A DNA stretch of 64,000 bases from positions 1 to 64,000 of the forward strand of contig CAYNTO010000006.1 of NCBI GenBank assembly GCA_964400355.1. The letters run 5' to 3'. The translations under genes were made by a program, and so were the position numbers. This document shows, one piece after another, positions 11,301 to 20,330 of this stretch. The stretch comes from JACKAL01 sp964400355. GTDB taxonomy: Bacteria > Bdellovibrionota > Bdellovibrionia > Bdellovibrionales > JAGQZY01. The notes below the pieces were generated by a model, which was not told the DNA's origin, ran no database searches, and was given only the letters and a program-made list of their open reading frames with translations. The stretch's first letter is position 1; every line of letters starts with the position of its first letter.

Positions 11301-11488
11301 AATTGTGTTTGGCGGGTGGCGGAGATGGTCGATGGCACATACAGGTATTCGGTCTTTCCATCGATCATAGTTTTTGGATAGACCTCATATTTGAGCACGT
11401 CTTTTTGAACGCGATCTTCCGTACAGCCAATGATGCTTGCGATGCCAATGGCAATGAGCGCATTGTTGATCGCTTTGGTCAGTTTCAT
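8351..11488 (-). CDS. Zinc-dependent metalloprotease lipoprotein (metzincin-like)
   Basis: A 1045-residue protein with a lipoprotein signal peptide (IGC lipobox near residue 22). The extended zinc site HEVGHNLGLRHNF at about residue 523 matches the HExxHxxGxxH pattern of metzincins and of the large zinc-dependent metalloproteases with DUF4953/DUF5117-like regions. A methionine follows in SSIMDYP, as a met-turn would. The N-terminal 400 residues and the C-terminal 400 are not recognised by eye. RBS GAGGGGGAAAA precedes the ATG. It lies 54 bases downstream of an outer-membrane barrel gene in the same direction, so the two are likely co-transcribed. I infer a cell-surface or periplasmic protease; its targets are unknown. 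Confidence 0.88.
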   Translation of the reverse strand: MKLTKAINNALIAIGIASIIGCTEDRVQKDVLKYEVYPKTMIDGKTEYLYVPSTISATRQTQFGQAYSLGDERVVTMELGEFALNVYSVDKETKFSDNPSNKRLVMTIPVDHVDYRCADDAFGECTSEEVENNRIEWSQRKFFKPKFDQVKLTDPNFLPSDLPADCFQTKETKLVGRTLTPDSINFKVERTYQNQLFFFCTRGLTDLQDLNWSDVSHYSLVRLDTLASKNYKTAEYHPDWINTFGFFEQDDNRLDVDGNPTQALEKKYITRWNPERSAVIYYLSEAFNKSENAGLKAATYESFKRINSGLGKAGVKFRLELREPSADIDPGDIRNSMIILAEDPFEASIIGYGPSVANPQTGEILSARTVMYSGSIKRFVRFTYDEILIQQGILPNKGTLPGPVSSETTSPSVLSKVDLLEILKKKVNKPVLAQTIDRTPELSEKEIDQALEMAARKDYMMQLAEQSKYPAEALSFGDVTQTLLKQMVSELGELRAWESLSEDQRSKVMDVLVPYVWVPTLIHEVGHNLGLRHNFSGSEDSANQYSLEELGREGVPADGEVPYSSIMDYPRSEINALRTLGKYDIAALRFGYTGKVELANNSVVDVNAAAAPVTGLRAYSYCSDEGVDPNPTCNPFDEGEGYTAIANSLISSYKESYVRSNFRRGRANFSAIDDDMYYARVQRTFRKLRMMYESYENLVNKFQLDQATIDEIDWLKDLDGAVEIAADFMMDVIAQPDTTCLVQTAQGIQLAPISIFPDFQHGNTRDCFQLDLPEQFQVIGQGGKAINSLKLPTNPNRYADQIDVRGAWIDKAVAMNTLFRRKLNSSIHDDFNGNFLDHPKVQPKLIGFLQRFLSNQLEANVNWTFIDGTTAEIPIPNDMSLASFEIQTPELPIISRVLGVPYDNLHTAQMLTMILRNGLSQGSANALNTQMRNALSVETLHPGTDNGTYLRARVGSHMLYVHESSTLAFDMMARYKTQKLLESTDAATLEKISALHAANGTDVGLTATEKVIFDLGAETVAAFLGGATTVSTYYEPLLLALAGTR

Positions 11489-11542
11489 TTTTCCCCCTCT
11501 ATGGAAAAAGTTTTAAAATCCCTTAAAATTCTGTCTCTATAC

Positions 11543-12361
11543 TTAAAAGTTGTAAGTGCCGTTCACGTAAAAAACGCTGGACCGCGAGTCGTAGAAAGCC
11601 ACGTTTGAATTGCGTCCATCCAGAGTGGTTATACTTCCGGCATTGGTGTGACCGACTGTAAAGCTCCACTGGCGACCGGCGATGTAGGTGATGCTCTCAT
11701 CCAGCGTGAAAAACCCGCGATAAGTGTCGCGGTATGTCCATGTGGAATCGTAGGCACCATAAACAAAGAATTGCCAGCGATCATTCGGCCCCCATCCGGC
11801 GTTGATGTAGGGAGTGAGTCGCCAATGAATGTTGGGAGTGTTGAACGCCGAGATGGAATACTGGTGATTGTTCATAGTCGCGGAAACACCATTCTCGAAT
11901 ATAAAGGACGTGTTCGTGCGCACAAAAAAGTTAGTCGCAAGCCTCAGAGCACCACGCAGAGATTCCCGTTCGCGCTGAATCTCATTGGCAGGCAGGATCA
12001 GTGACCCTGTCGTGCGCAAATCTCCCAGCGTACCAACACGTATGGGGTTTCGCGAAATGCTCAATGTGGCATTGGTCAAATCGGAACGACTCTCCTGGGT
12101 GAAGCGCTGTGTGACGCCCAGAGAAGCAATGGCCGTGAACTGGTCATTTATTCGGTATCGCGGCGAGGCTCGGAAAAGGGCGCCGCGCTGGTTTTCGTAG
12201 GTGTCTTCCGCCTGCGCATTGGTGTCGGCGGTAAGACTCATGCTCCAAGAGAGGCGGGGACTTTCACGAAGAATTTTTTCTGTAATAGACTGTTGAGCAA
12301 TTGCACTTTTCGTTAGCATTGTGATGACAATGATCACCGCAAATGGCACGCACTTTCGCAT
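11543..12361 (-). CDS. Predicted outer-membrane beta-barrel protein
   Basis: 272 residues with a signal peptide ending near SAIAQQ. The mature part is made of alternating hydrophobic/polar strands rich in Tyr, Trp, Thr and Asn and ends in the aromatic YNF, the C-terminal signature used for outer-membrane insertion. There are no cysteines after the leader. It is first in a two-gene operon with the metzincin-type lipoprotein downstream, so it could serve as its membrane partner, though that is only an inference from position. No porin family can be named. The start ATG is the first in frame with a complete leader. Confidence 0.7.
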   Translation of the reverse strand: MRKCVPFAVIIVITMLTKSAIAQQSITEKILRESPRLSWSMSLTADTNAQAEDTYENQRGALFRASPRYRINDQFTAIASLGVTQRFTQESRSDLTNATLSISRNPIRVGTLGDLRTTGSLILPANEIQRERESLRGALRLATNFFVRTNTSFIFENGVSATMNNHQYSISAFNTPNIHWRLTPYINAGWGPNDRWQFFVYGAYDSTWTYRDTYRGFFTLDESITYIAGRQWSFTVGHTNAGSITTLDGRNSNVAFYDSRSSVFYVNGTYNF

Positions 12362-12585
12362 CTTCTCCCCCTGTCACCGACAGCATCCCGCGGTCGATCC
12401 CCCGTCGCTAGGCATTCGTCCTGTAGCGACTGAGGGCAAAGTAGCGCGTTTTTCTCTATATTAAAAATTGATTATTTCTATGGATACTATAACAATCTGC
12501 TATTGGATTGGTTTTTAGTGGTGGAATAGCATTGGCCGTTCCGCACTTCTAAAAGCGATGATTATACAACTGAGAGGGAGAATCT

Positions 12586-14394
12586 ATGCGCGCACTCATT
12601 CATTTTTTTTGTTTGGTCTTAATAGGAGTGGGGCTCAGTTCCTGCGCCAGCTCTTCGCCACAAGAAAAAAAGCAAGCCACCCAAAAATTCAATGACTATT
12701 TAGACGCGCGGTTCGACGAGTTCTTGGCCTATTCCCCAGAAGGCCTAGCCTATTTTGGTAAAAAAGAACAATACGGTAAACTCGACGACCACTCCGAGGC
12801 TTTTAGCATTAAAATGAACGAGCGTTCCAAGCAAGTGCTCAAGGAATTCAAACAGTTTGATCGCGAGGATCTTGAGCCACAAGCGCAGCTCAGCTACGAT
12901 CTGTTCGTAAAAGATCTAGAAAAGGGATTGAATGATTTCCAGTGGCGCAATTACCGCTACTCGGTCAATCAACAGGGCGGAGTCCACAGCAACCTTCCCA
13001 CGTTTATGATCAATATCCACCGCGTGGACAACGAACAGGATTTAAAAGATTACATTTCACGTTTAAAAGAGTTTAAACGCGTGTTTGCGGAAACTGGCGA
13101 TCAAGTTCTGCGCTCAAAAGATGCGGGCATCATTCCACCAAAATTCGTTTATCCCTATGTGTATGAGTCGAGCAAAAAAGTATTGGTTGGCAGACCCTTC
13201 GATAACAGCAAGAAAGATTCGCCCCTGTTTGCGGACTTCAAATCAAAGTTAAAAAAATTAAAATTGCCTGCGGCAAAAAACAAAGAGTACACCGCGCTTG
13301 CGGAGGCCGCTCTCAAGAACGAAGTGGCCCAGGCTTACGAAGGTTTGATCATGGTCATGCAGCAAGTGGAAAAAGTGGCCACCACCGACGACGGTGCATG
13401 GAAATTCCCGCGTGGTGAAGAGTTTTACAATGCGCGCCTCAATCGCGCGACAACAACAAACCTCACGGCCGATGAGATTCACACTATTGGCCTAAAAAAT
13501 GTGGCACGACTGCGCTCCGAAATGGAGAACATCAAAGCGAAGATGGGATTTAAGGGAACTTTGCCACAGTTTTTAGAAAGCCTGCGCAAAGACAAAAAAC
13601 AATATTTTCCAAACACCGAGGCCGGCCGCCAAGGCTATCTCAAACTCGCCAATGGCTACCTCGCGAGCGTGAGCAAAAAAGTTCCCGAGTACTTTCGTCT
13701 CGTTCCAAAGGCGCCGATGGAAGTGCGAGCGGTGGAAAAATTCCGCGAGGCTTCAGCCGGCAAAGCATTTTACGAGCAACCTTCTGACGACGGTTCAAGA
13801 CCAGGTATGTATTACGTGAATTTAGCGGACATGAAGAATGTTCCCAAGTTTGAAGCCGAGGCTCTACTTTATCACGAGGGCATTCCTGGACATCATTTTC
13901 AAATCGCTCTGGCGATTGAGCTGCGCAACTTGCCCAAAATGCGTCGCTACAATTACTACACGGCATACACCGAGGGCTGGGGGCTTTATACGGAGCGCTT
14001 GGCAAAGGATATGGGTGGTTACACCAACGACTATTCGGAGCTGGGTCGGCTCTCCATGGAAATGACTCGAGCCTGCCGCTTGGTAGTGGACACCGGCATA
14101 CATGCGAAAAAATGGACGCGCGAGCAGGCGATAGCTTTTTTTAATGAGAACCTCCCTCTGGCTCCAGATGCGCAAAAAGAACAGATCGAGCGCTACATCA
14201 TTTGGCCGGGTCAAGCAACGGCCTACATGATTGGAATGCTAAAAATTTTGGATCTCCGTTCTCAGGCACAGACGGCGTTGGGCGAAAAATTCGACTATCG
14301 CGATTTCCATGATGTGGTTTTGCAAAATGGCGCGCTTCCGCTCGACGTGCTTGAAAACAATGTGAAGACCTATATCGCAGAAAAGAATAAATAA
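12586..14394 (+). CDS. DUF885-family lipoprotein, copy 1
   Basis: A 602-residue protein whose leader ends in a lipobox (LSSC near residue 19). The body matches the DUF885 family (PF05960), predicted zinc-dependent peptidases with few characterised members. The family hallmark HEGIPGHHFQ is at about residue 430, with a conserved YTEGWGLYTE segment after it and GQATAYMIGM near the C-terminus. RBS GAGAGGGAG precedes the ATG. It is followed 15 bases later by a clear paralogue, giving a tandem duplication. The His-Glu-His arrangement suggests a metal site. Peptidase function is family-level knowledge, and the substrate is unknown. Confidence 0.88.
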   Translation: MRALIHFFCLVLIGVGLSSCASSSPQEKKQATQKFNDYLDARFDEFLAYSPEGLAYFGKKEQYGKLDDHSEAFSIKMNERSKQVLKEFKQFDREDLEPQAQLSYDLFVKDLEKGLNDFQWRNYRYSVNQQGGVHSNLPTFMINIHRVDNEQDLKDYISRLKEFKRVFAETGDQVLRSKDAGIIPPKFVYPYVYESSKKVLVGRPFDNSKKDSPLFADFKSKLKKLKLPAAKNKEYTALAEAALKNEVAQAYEGLIMVMQQVEKVATTDDGAWKFPRGEEFYNARLNRATTTNLTADEIHTIGLKNVARLRSEMENIKAKMGFKGTLPQFLESLRKDKKQYFPNTEAGRQGYLKLANGYLASVSKKVPEYFRLVPKAPMEVRAVEKFREASAGKAFYEQPSDDGSRPGMYYVNLADMKNVPKFEAEALLYHEGIPGHHFQIALAIELRNLPKMRRYNYYTAYTEGWGLYTERLAKDMGGYTNDYSELGRLSMEMTRACRLVVDTGIHAKKWTREQAIAFFNENLPLAPDAQKEQIERYIIWPGQATAYMIGMLKILDLRSQAQTALGEKFDYRDFHDVVLQNGALPLDVLENNVKTYIAEKNK

Positions 14395-14409
14395 AGAAGG
14401 ATCGTTTTT

Positions 14410-16215
14410 ATGAGAGCACTGGTAGTAATTCTCCCCCTAATGACGTTGCTGATGAACTGTTCACATGGAGCTAAAAAACCGAATCCGCAAAAGGAGGCTG
14501 AGTTCAACACCTTTCTCGATGCTACATTTGATGAGTCTGTCGAAAAGCTGCCAGAGGTGCTCACGCAGCTTGGAATCAAAAGACACTACGGCAAACTCAA
14601 TCCGCGAACTGAGAAGTTTGCTCAAGAAATGTTACAACTTTCAAAACGCAAGCTCGCCGACCTCGAGGCGTTTGATCGCGAAGCCCTCGGCCCGCAGGCC
14701 CAGCTGAGTTACGATCTGTTTAAGAAATCCTTAGAGGAGAGCATCGAGGATTTCAAATGGCGCTTTCATGGCTATCCGGTAAGCCAAATGGGCGGCGTGC
14801 ATTCCAATCTTCCGGCCTTCATGATGACTATGCATCGTGTGGACACGGAACAGGATTTGCGCGACTACGTTTTAAGGCTGGAAGAGTTTGCTCGCGTGTT
14901 TGCTGAAACCATAGAAAACATGAAAATGGCGGAAAAGGCGGGTGTGGTGCCCCCGCAGTTTGTTTATCCCTACGTGATTGCGGCTAGCGAAAACGTTATC
15001 AAGGGTAAGCCATTTGATAATAAAGGGCCCGACTCGCCGCTAATGAATGATTTCAAGGTCAAAATGAAGACGCTACGTTTGCCTTCTGCGAAGAATAAGT
15101 ATTTTATCGCCAAAGCCGAGAAAGCCCTTAAAGAAAAAGTATTACCAGCCTACAAAGAGTTTATCACTTTTTTTAAAGATCAACAGGGCCGCGCGACCAC
15201 TCAAGACGGGGCATGGAAGTTTCCAAAGGGGCGGGTTTTTTACGACAATCAACTGGAGCGCTACACGACCACCGATAAAAGCGCCGAAGAGATCCATGAG
15301 CTAGGGGTCCGAGAGGTCGCTCGCATTCAGGGTGAAATGCGCGAAATCTTAAAACGGATCGGGTCCACAAAAACACTCCAGGAGTTCTTTAAAGAACTGC
15401 GCACGGAAGATAAATATTATTATCCCAATACCGATAAAGGGCGCAAAGCGTACCTGGATGCATCCATTGAGTATTACAAGAGTATCAGTGCGCGCACGCC
15501 GGAATTTTTCCGCCTGCTTCCGAAAGCACCTTTTGAGATTCGCGCCGTAGAGAAATTTCGCGAAGACTCTGCGGGTGTGGCTTTTTATGAACAGCCCTCC
15601 GAAGACGGGTCGCGACCTGGCGTTTATTATGTGAACCTCAAAGAGATGAAGAATTTACCCAAACACGAAGCCGAAGTGATCCTCTACCACGAGGGGGCAC
15701 CCGGCCATCATTTTCAGATTGCGCTCGCTCAAGAGCTGCGCGGAGTGCCAAAGTTTCGGCGCTTTGGGGGATACACCGCTTACGTCGAAGGATGGGGGCT
15801 ATACACCGAAACTTTAGCCAAAGAGATGGGTGCCTATAAGGAGGACATGTCCCAGTTTGGCAAATTGGCCGCGGAGATTCTCCGCGCTGCGCGGTTGGTG
15901 GTCGATACCGGTCTTCATCACAAGCAGTGGACGCGAGAAGAAGCCATCAAGTACATGGCCGACAATTGCCCGGGACCGTTGGACGACCAAAAAAACGAAG
16001 TAGAACGCTACATCGTCATGCCGGGACAAGCGACGGCGTACATGGTGGGTATGCTCAAAATTCTTGAATTGAGAGATATGGCCAAAATGGAACTAGGAGC
16101 TGCTTTCGATATTCGCGACTTTCATGATGTGGTTCTAGGAAGTGGTGCTCTTCCGCTCAGCCAACTCGAGCAATTGGTGAAGTCGTACATTGCCGAGAAA
16201 AAGAAGAAGGCGTAG
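14410..16215 (+). CDS. DUF885-family lipoprotein, copy 2
   Basis: 601 residues, a paralogue of the gene just upstream with the same layout throughout: lipobox MNC near residue 18, HEGAPGHHFQ at about 427, YVEGWGLYTE and GQATAYMVGM. By eye more than half of the positions match the first copy, with no indel of note, so this is an old but well-kept tandem duplication. RBS AGAAGGATC lies just before the ATG. Both copies keep every motif residue, so neither is decaying. Two copies may differ in substrate range. Membrane anchoring in the periplasm or outer membrane is inferred from the lipobox. Confidence 0.88.
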   Translation: MRALVVILPLMTLLMNCSHGAKKPNPQKEAEFNTFLDATFDESVEKLPEVLTQLGIKRHYGKLNPRTEKFAQEMLQLSKRKLADLEAFDREALGPQAQLSYDLFKKSLEESIEDFKWRFHGYPVSQMGGVHSNLPAFMMTMHRVDTEQDLRDYVLRLEEFARVFAETIENMKMAEKAGVVPPQFVYPYVIAASENVIKGKPFDNKGPDSPLMNDFKVKMKTLRLPSAKNKYFIAKAEKALKEKVLPAYKEFITFFKDQQGRATTQDGAWKFPKGRVFYDNQLERYTTTDKSAEEIHELGVREVARIQGEMREILKRIGSTKTLQEFFKELRTEDKYYYPNTDKGRKAYLDASIEYYKSISARTPEFFRLLPKAPFEIRAVEKFREDSAGVAFYEQPSEDGSRPGVYYVNLKEMKNLPKHEAEVILYHEGAPGHHFQIALAQELRGVPKFRRFGGYTAYVEGWGLYTETLAKEMGAYKEDMSQFGKLAAEILRAARLVVDTGLHHKQWTREEAIKYMADNCPGPLDDQKNEVERYIVMPGQATAYMVGMLKILELRDMAKMELGAAFDIRDFHDVVLGSGALPLSQLEQLVKSYIAEKKKKA

Positions 16216-16370
16216 CTTTACTAGAGTGGAATGGACTCGCGCGTGCGTTCGTCATTCGAGAAGTGTTACTTTCGAACTTCACTTTTTTTCATTCGTGGCG
16301 CGTTTGATTGAGAAGATCTCGACGTTGCGCTATGGTGTTCTCATTCTTAGTTTCGTCTTTAGGAGAGAAC

Positions 16371-16955
16371 ATGCGTATCGCACTTTTAATCGCTTTTTTA
16401 CTGATCAGCTCAACCTCGGTGGCTGAGGTGGTTAAGCTCTCGGCAGGGGATGCGAGCAAGGTGTGTGGTGTGCTGGGATCTATCTACGCCCTTCAAAGCG
16501 GTCCGCTGAGCAACTATCCTTTGGCGCGCATGGTTCATGTGAAAAACGAAAGACCCGGAGTGCAAGAGTACACACTGGGAACTTCCGGTGAAAAGGTCAT
16601 TTGCCGCATTTCTATTTATCACCGTCCAGGAAGCTCCACCGTGCTCGAGGAAGTGAAGATCCAGTACAACGGGGACACCACCGATTTTCGAACCAATCAT
16701 CAAGTGTCCTTGGTGTCCTACGCTAAAGCCTACGAAATCCGCGGTAACTTGGCGCAGGTGATCTGCGCGAATTTCGAAGATTTCGATGCCATTGAAATGC
16801 AGGCGGCAGTACCAACATCGGATCAGGTTTTTCATCGGCCCACGGAGCCCAATGCGTTTGGCCTTGAGGTTTCGGTGCAAGCTCCTGGTGTGATTTCCTG
16901 TGGCTCGCGCGACGGCGATAAAATCCTCCTCGTTCATACACAAGGTTTTATCTAA
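16371..16955 (+). CDS. Small secreted protein of unknown function
   Basis: 194 residues, not recognised. A signal peptide covers about residues 1-19 (LLIAFLLISSTSVAE). The mature part contains several cysteines (KVCGV, VICRI, VICAN, VISCG) that could form disulfides and is otherwise a mixed polar sequence without an obvious motif. The ATG at 16371 has AGGAGAG 7 bases upstream; a longer frame starting at 16308 lacks such a site. It stands alone between the DUF885 pair and the S9 peptidase gene. Export is the only confident prediction. Confidence 0.65.
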   Translation: MRIALLIAFLLISSTSVAEVVKLSAGDASKVCGVLGSIYALQSGPLSNYPLARMVHVKNERPGVQEYTLGTSGEKVICRISIYHRPGSSTVLEEVKIQYNGDTTDFRTNHQVSLVSYAKAYEIRGNLAQVICANFEDFDAIEMQAAVPTSDQVFHRPTEPNAFGLEVSVQAPGVISCGSRDGDKILLVHTQGFI

Positions 16956-17117
16956 AAGACCTCCTCTAAAATGTGGCAAATGCTCAAACTGCGGGCGAAT
17001 TCCTCCCTTGGCGGTACGCGTCTGCATCCAGTCGACACTGAGGGGTAGGCCCCTGCAAAGGTTGTCTTCGACCCCTCCTGTTGATACAACGAAAACAACT
17101 TCAACAAAGGGGTACGT

Positions 17118-19025
17118 ATGCGTTCACTTTGCCTTTTCTTGGTGGCCACAATTCTTTTTACCTCCGGCTGCTCCAACAAACCGACAACAGCTTCAGATAT
17201 AAATAAAGATGGCGAGATTTCGCTGGAGGCGTTTTTTCGCAATCCAGTGGCATCGAGCGTGTCTATTTCGCCCAATGGTCAATGGTTGGCGGCACTTCAA
17301 CCGTTCAAAGGTCGCATGAACGCAGCCATTCGCGAAATCAACGGCACCGAGTGGAAAACAATCACGCATGTTGCCGACCGCGATATTGCCAATTTGTTTT
17401 GGAAATCCGATGACACGCTTCTTTACATAAAAGACTTTGGGGGCGACGAAAATTTCCACATTTTTTCGGTCAATATTAAAACCGGCGAATCGCGAGATCT
17501 CACGCCTTTTAGTGGGGCGCGCGCGCAGCTTGTGGACGATCTTGAAGGTGTTTCAGAAACCGACATACTCGTGGGTATCAACAAACGAGATCCTAAGGTG
17601 TTCGACGTCTATCGCATCAACACCGCCACCGGCGCTAGCTCCCTCTTGCTGGAAAACACCAAAAACTATATGAGTTACACTGTCGACAACAAGGGTGATT
17701 TGCGCATGGCCGAGGCGTCCGACGGAGTCAACAACACGTACTACTATCGCGACAGCGGTAAGGGCGAGTTTAAGAAGGTTCTCACTCTCGATTTCAAGCA
17801 GAGCTTTCGACCTGTGGCATTCGATAAGAACAACAAAAACATCTATGCCGTCAGCAATCTTAAGCGCAACACAGGTGCTGTTGTGGAAGTGCAGCCGAAG
17901 ACCGGTAAGATCGTAAAAACATTGTACTCTGTAAAAGATTACGATGTGACTGGATTGAATTATTCTAAATATCGTAAGGAGCTCACTGCGGCCTCCTACA
18001 TCGACTGGAAAGTTCAGAGACATTTCTTTAGCAAGTACTACAAGGATATCTTTCAGGACCTCCAGGTTCAATTGCCCAACAAAGAGATCTCGATCGGCTC
18101 CAGCAACAAACAGGAAGATCATTTTATCGTGATCACCTATTCGGACCGAACGCGCGCGCAATATTACACTTACGATGCGAAAAACAAAAAACTGGATTTC
18201 CTGTTGGATTCCGCGCCGTGGATTAAAGAGGCCGATATGGCCGAGATGAAACCCGTGCAGTACAAATCCCGCGACGGACTGGTGATCCATGGTTATCTCA
18301 CACTGCCTAAAAAGAGCGATGGGAAAAACCTCCCGGTTGTCGTCAATCCCCATGGTGGACCATGGGCGCGCGATGTGTGGGGTTACAATCCGCAGGTACA
18401 GTTTCTGGCCAATCGCGGATATGCAGTTTTCCAAATGAACTTTCGCGGCTCTACGGGTTATGGCCGTAAGTTTTGGGAAGCCTCTTTCAAGCAGTGGGGT
18501 CTTAAAATGCAAGACGACATCACCGATGGCGTCAATTGGCTCATCTCCGAGGGTATCGCCGATAAAAATCGCGTGGCCATTTACGGCGGCAGTTACGGTG
18601 GTTACGCCACTTTAGCCGGACTGGCGTTCACTCCTGATCTCTATCGCTGCGGGGTGGATTACGTCGGTGTTTCCAATATATTCACACTCATGGAGACTGT
18701 TCCACCTTATTGGATTCCTATGCGCGAAAAATTTTACGAGATGGTCGGCCATCCCGAGAAAGACAAAGAACTCATCAAAAATGCGTCACCGTTATTTAGT
18801 GCCGACAAGATTAAAAAACCGTTGTTCGTCGCTCAGGGTGCGCAAGATCCGCGCGTGAAAAAAGCCGAGTCCGATCAAATCGTGGATGCACTTAAAAAGC
18901 GCGGAGTGGACGTGCCCTATCTGGTCAAAGACAATGAGGGTCATGGATTTCGCAACGAGGAGAACCGCTTTGAGTTTTACAAACAGATGGAAGCGTTTCT
19001 CGATAAACACATGACCAAGATTTAA
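17118..19025 (+). CDS. S9-family serine peptidase lipoprotein
   Basis: A 635-residue prolyl-oligopeptidase-type enzyme (S9C, acylaminoacyl-peptidase-like). The leader ends in a lipobox (TSGC near residue 18). Residues 50-350 form a beta-propeller-like region, then an alpha/beta hydrolase follows with GGSYGG (nucleophile Ser492), QDPRV (Asp577) and EGHGF (His609), which together make a complete triad. PHGGPW and NFRGSTGYG, typical of S9 enzymes, precede the nucleophile. The next gene, homogentisate dioxygenase, starts only 10 bases after the stop, so the two may be co-transcribed; peptide breakdown feeding tyrosine catabolism is a reasonable but unproven link. Confidence 0.93.
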   Translation: MRSLCLFLVATILFTSGCSNKPTTASDINKDGEISLEAFFRNPVASSVSISPNGQWLAALQPFKGRMNAAIREINGTEWKTITHVADRDIANLFWKSDDTLLYIKDFGGDENFHIFSVNIKTGESRDLTPFSGARAQLVDDLEGVSETDILVGINKRDPKVFDVYRINTATGASSLLLENTKNYMSYTVDNKGDLRMAEASDGVNNTYYYRDSGKGEFKKVLTLDFKQSFRPVAFDKNNKNIYAVSNLKRNTGAVVEVQPKTGKIVKTLYSVKDYDVTGLNYSKYRKELTAASYIDWKVQRHFFSKYYKDIFQDLQVQLPNKEISIGSSNKQEDHFIVITYSDRTRAQYYTYDAKNKKLDFLLDSAPWIKEADMAEMKPVQYKSRDGLVIHGYLTLPKKSDGKNLPVVVNPHGGPWARDVWGYNPQVQFLANRGYAVFQMNFRGSTGYGRKFWEASFKQWGLKMQDDITDGVNWLISEGIADKNRVAIYGGSYGGYATLAGLAFTPDLYRCGVDYVGVSNIFTLMETVPPYWIPMREKFYEMVGHPEKDKELIKNASPLFSADKIKKPLFVAQGAQDPRVKKAESDQIVDALKKRGVDVPYLVKDNEGHGFRNEENRFEFYKQMEAFLDKHMTKI

Positions 19026-19035
19026 GGATTACCAT

Positions 19036-20307
19036 ATGGCCCTCTCCTACCATACGGGTTTTGGCTCGTACTTTGAAAGTGAATCGGAAAAAGGCGTTCT
19101 TCCACTGGGGAGAAACAGTCCCCAACAACCTCCCAAAGGGTTGTACCCCGAGCAGTTGAGTGGCAGCGCCTTTACCATGAGACGTAGCGAAAACCTGCGC
19201 TCTTGGCTTTATCGATTGCAACCGTCGGTGGTGCAGGGGCCGTACACGAAGTACGCGCACAAGTACTGGCAGTCGGTCGTTGTGGATAGCGGTGAAATGC
19301 CTCCCAATCCCATGCGCTGGCTTCCGTTTCAAGGTGCTCGCGGTGTTGATTTCGTCGATGGCCTGCGCACAATGATGGCCAATGCGCAGCCCGAGGGTTC
19401 CGCTGTTCATGTCTATGCCTTCGATAGAAACATGGACGATAAGTACTTTTATAATGCCGATGGCGAAATGCTCATCGTGCCGGTGGAGGGTGCGCTTTCG
19501 ATAAAGACAGAGCTGGGAGCTCTGCTTGTGGAGCCCGTGGAAATTGCGGTCATTCCTCGCGGTGTAAAATTTAAGGTGGATGGCGTTGCGCCGGGACTGT
19601 GCCGAGGCTATGTGGGCGAAAACTTGGGTGCACCTCTGCGTCTACCGGAGCTCGGCCCGATAGGTTCAAATGGATTGGCTAATCCTCGCGATTTTAAATT
19701 CACTCATGCGGCATATGAAACAACGCAAGGTCGATGCGTGCTTGTTGCAAAGTTTCAGGGGCATTTGTTCTCGACAGAGCTGGATCATTCTCCACTGGAT
19801 GTGGTGGCGTGGCATGGAAATTATGCACCTTACAAATACAATTTGGCAGACTTCAATACCATCGGAACAATCAGCTACGATCATCCAGATCCTTCCATTT
19901 TTACCGTCCTCACATCGCCATCAGCAGTGCCTGGGCGCGCCAACATGGATTTTGTTATTTTCCCCCCGCGCTGGTTGGTGGGGGAGAACACATTTCGTCC
20001 TCCGTACTATCATCGCAACGTCATGAATGAATGCATGGGTTTGATAAAAGGCGTTTACGATGCCAAGCAGGAGGGCTTTTTGCCGGGCGGATTGAGTTTG
20101 CACAATTGCATGGTGCCGCATGGCCCGGACGCAGAAACATTTGCAAAAGAACTGAAACGGGAGGACAAACCGGTCAAGGTGGCTGATACCATGGCCTTTA
20201 TGTTTGAAAGCTCCATGGTGTACAACACCAGCACTTTTGCACTCAAAGAGGCCGCAATCGACGCTAACTATTGGAAATGCTGGCAAGGTATCGCGCGCCA
20301 GCGTTAG
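19036..20307 (+). CDS. hmgA: Homogentisate 1,2-dioxygenase
   Basis: 423 residues, the usual length. It opens the ring of homogentisate to maleylacetoacetate in tyrosine and phenylalanine breakdown, using Fe(II). The conserved N-terminal NSPQ..P.GLYPEQLSG and SWLYR segments are present. The iron ligands are clear in PYYHRNVMNE (His326, Glu332) and VPHGPD (His362), with the same spacing as in the human enzyme (335, 341, 371). The gene follows the S9 peptidase closely. The other steps (maleylacetoacetate isomerase, fumarylacetoacetase, HPPD) are not in this window, so the pathway must be completed elsewhere. Confidence 0.96.
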   Translation: MALSYHTGFGSYFESESEKGVLPLGRNSPQQPPKGLYPEQLSGSAFTMRRSENLRSWLYRLQPSVVQGPYTKYAHKYWQSVVVDSGEMPPNPMRWLPFQGARGVDFVDGLRTMMANAQPEGSAVHVYAFDRNMDDKYFYNADGEMLIVPVEGALSIKTELGALLVEPVEIAVIPRGVKFKVDGVAPGLCRGYVGENLGAPLRLPELGPIGSNGLANPRDFKFTHAAYETTQGRCVLVAKFQGHLFSTELDHSPLDVVAWHGNYAPYKYNLADFNTIGTISYDHPDPSIFTVLTSPSAVPGRANMDFVIFPPRWLVGENTFRPPYYHRNVMNECMGLIKGVYDAKQEGFLPGGLSLHNCMVPHGPDAETFAKELKREDKPVKVADTMAFMFESSMVYNTSTFALKEAAIDANYWKCWQGIARQR

Positions 20308-20330
20308 AAAAGTCTACGAAGGGTAAATGC

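Noticed and set aside
17553..18512. 319-codon open frame on the minus strand
   Set aside because: It lies wholly opposite the S9 peptidase, has no leader or motif, and the plus-strand gene has a complete catalytic triad.
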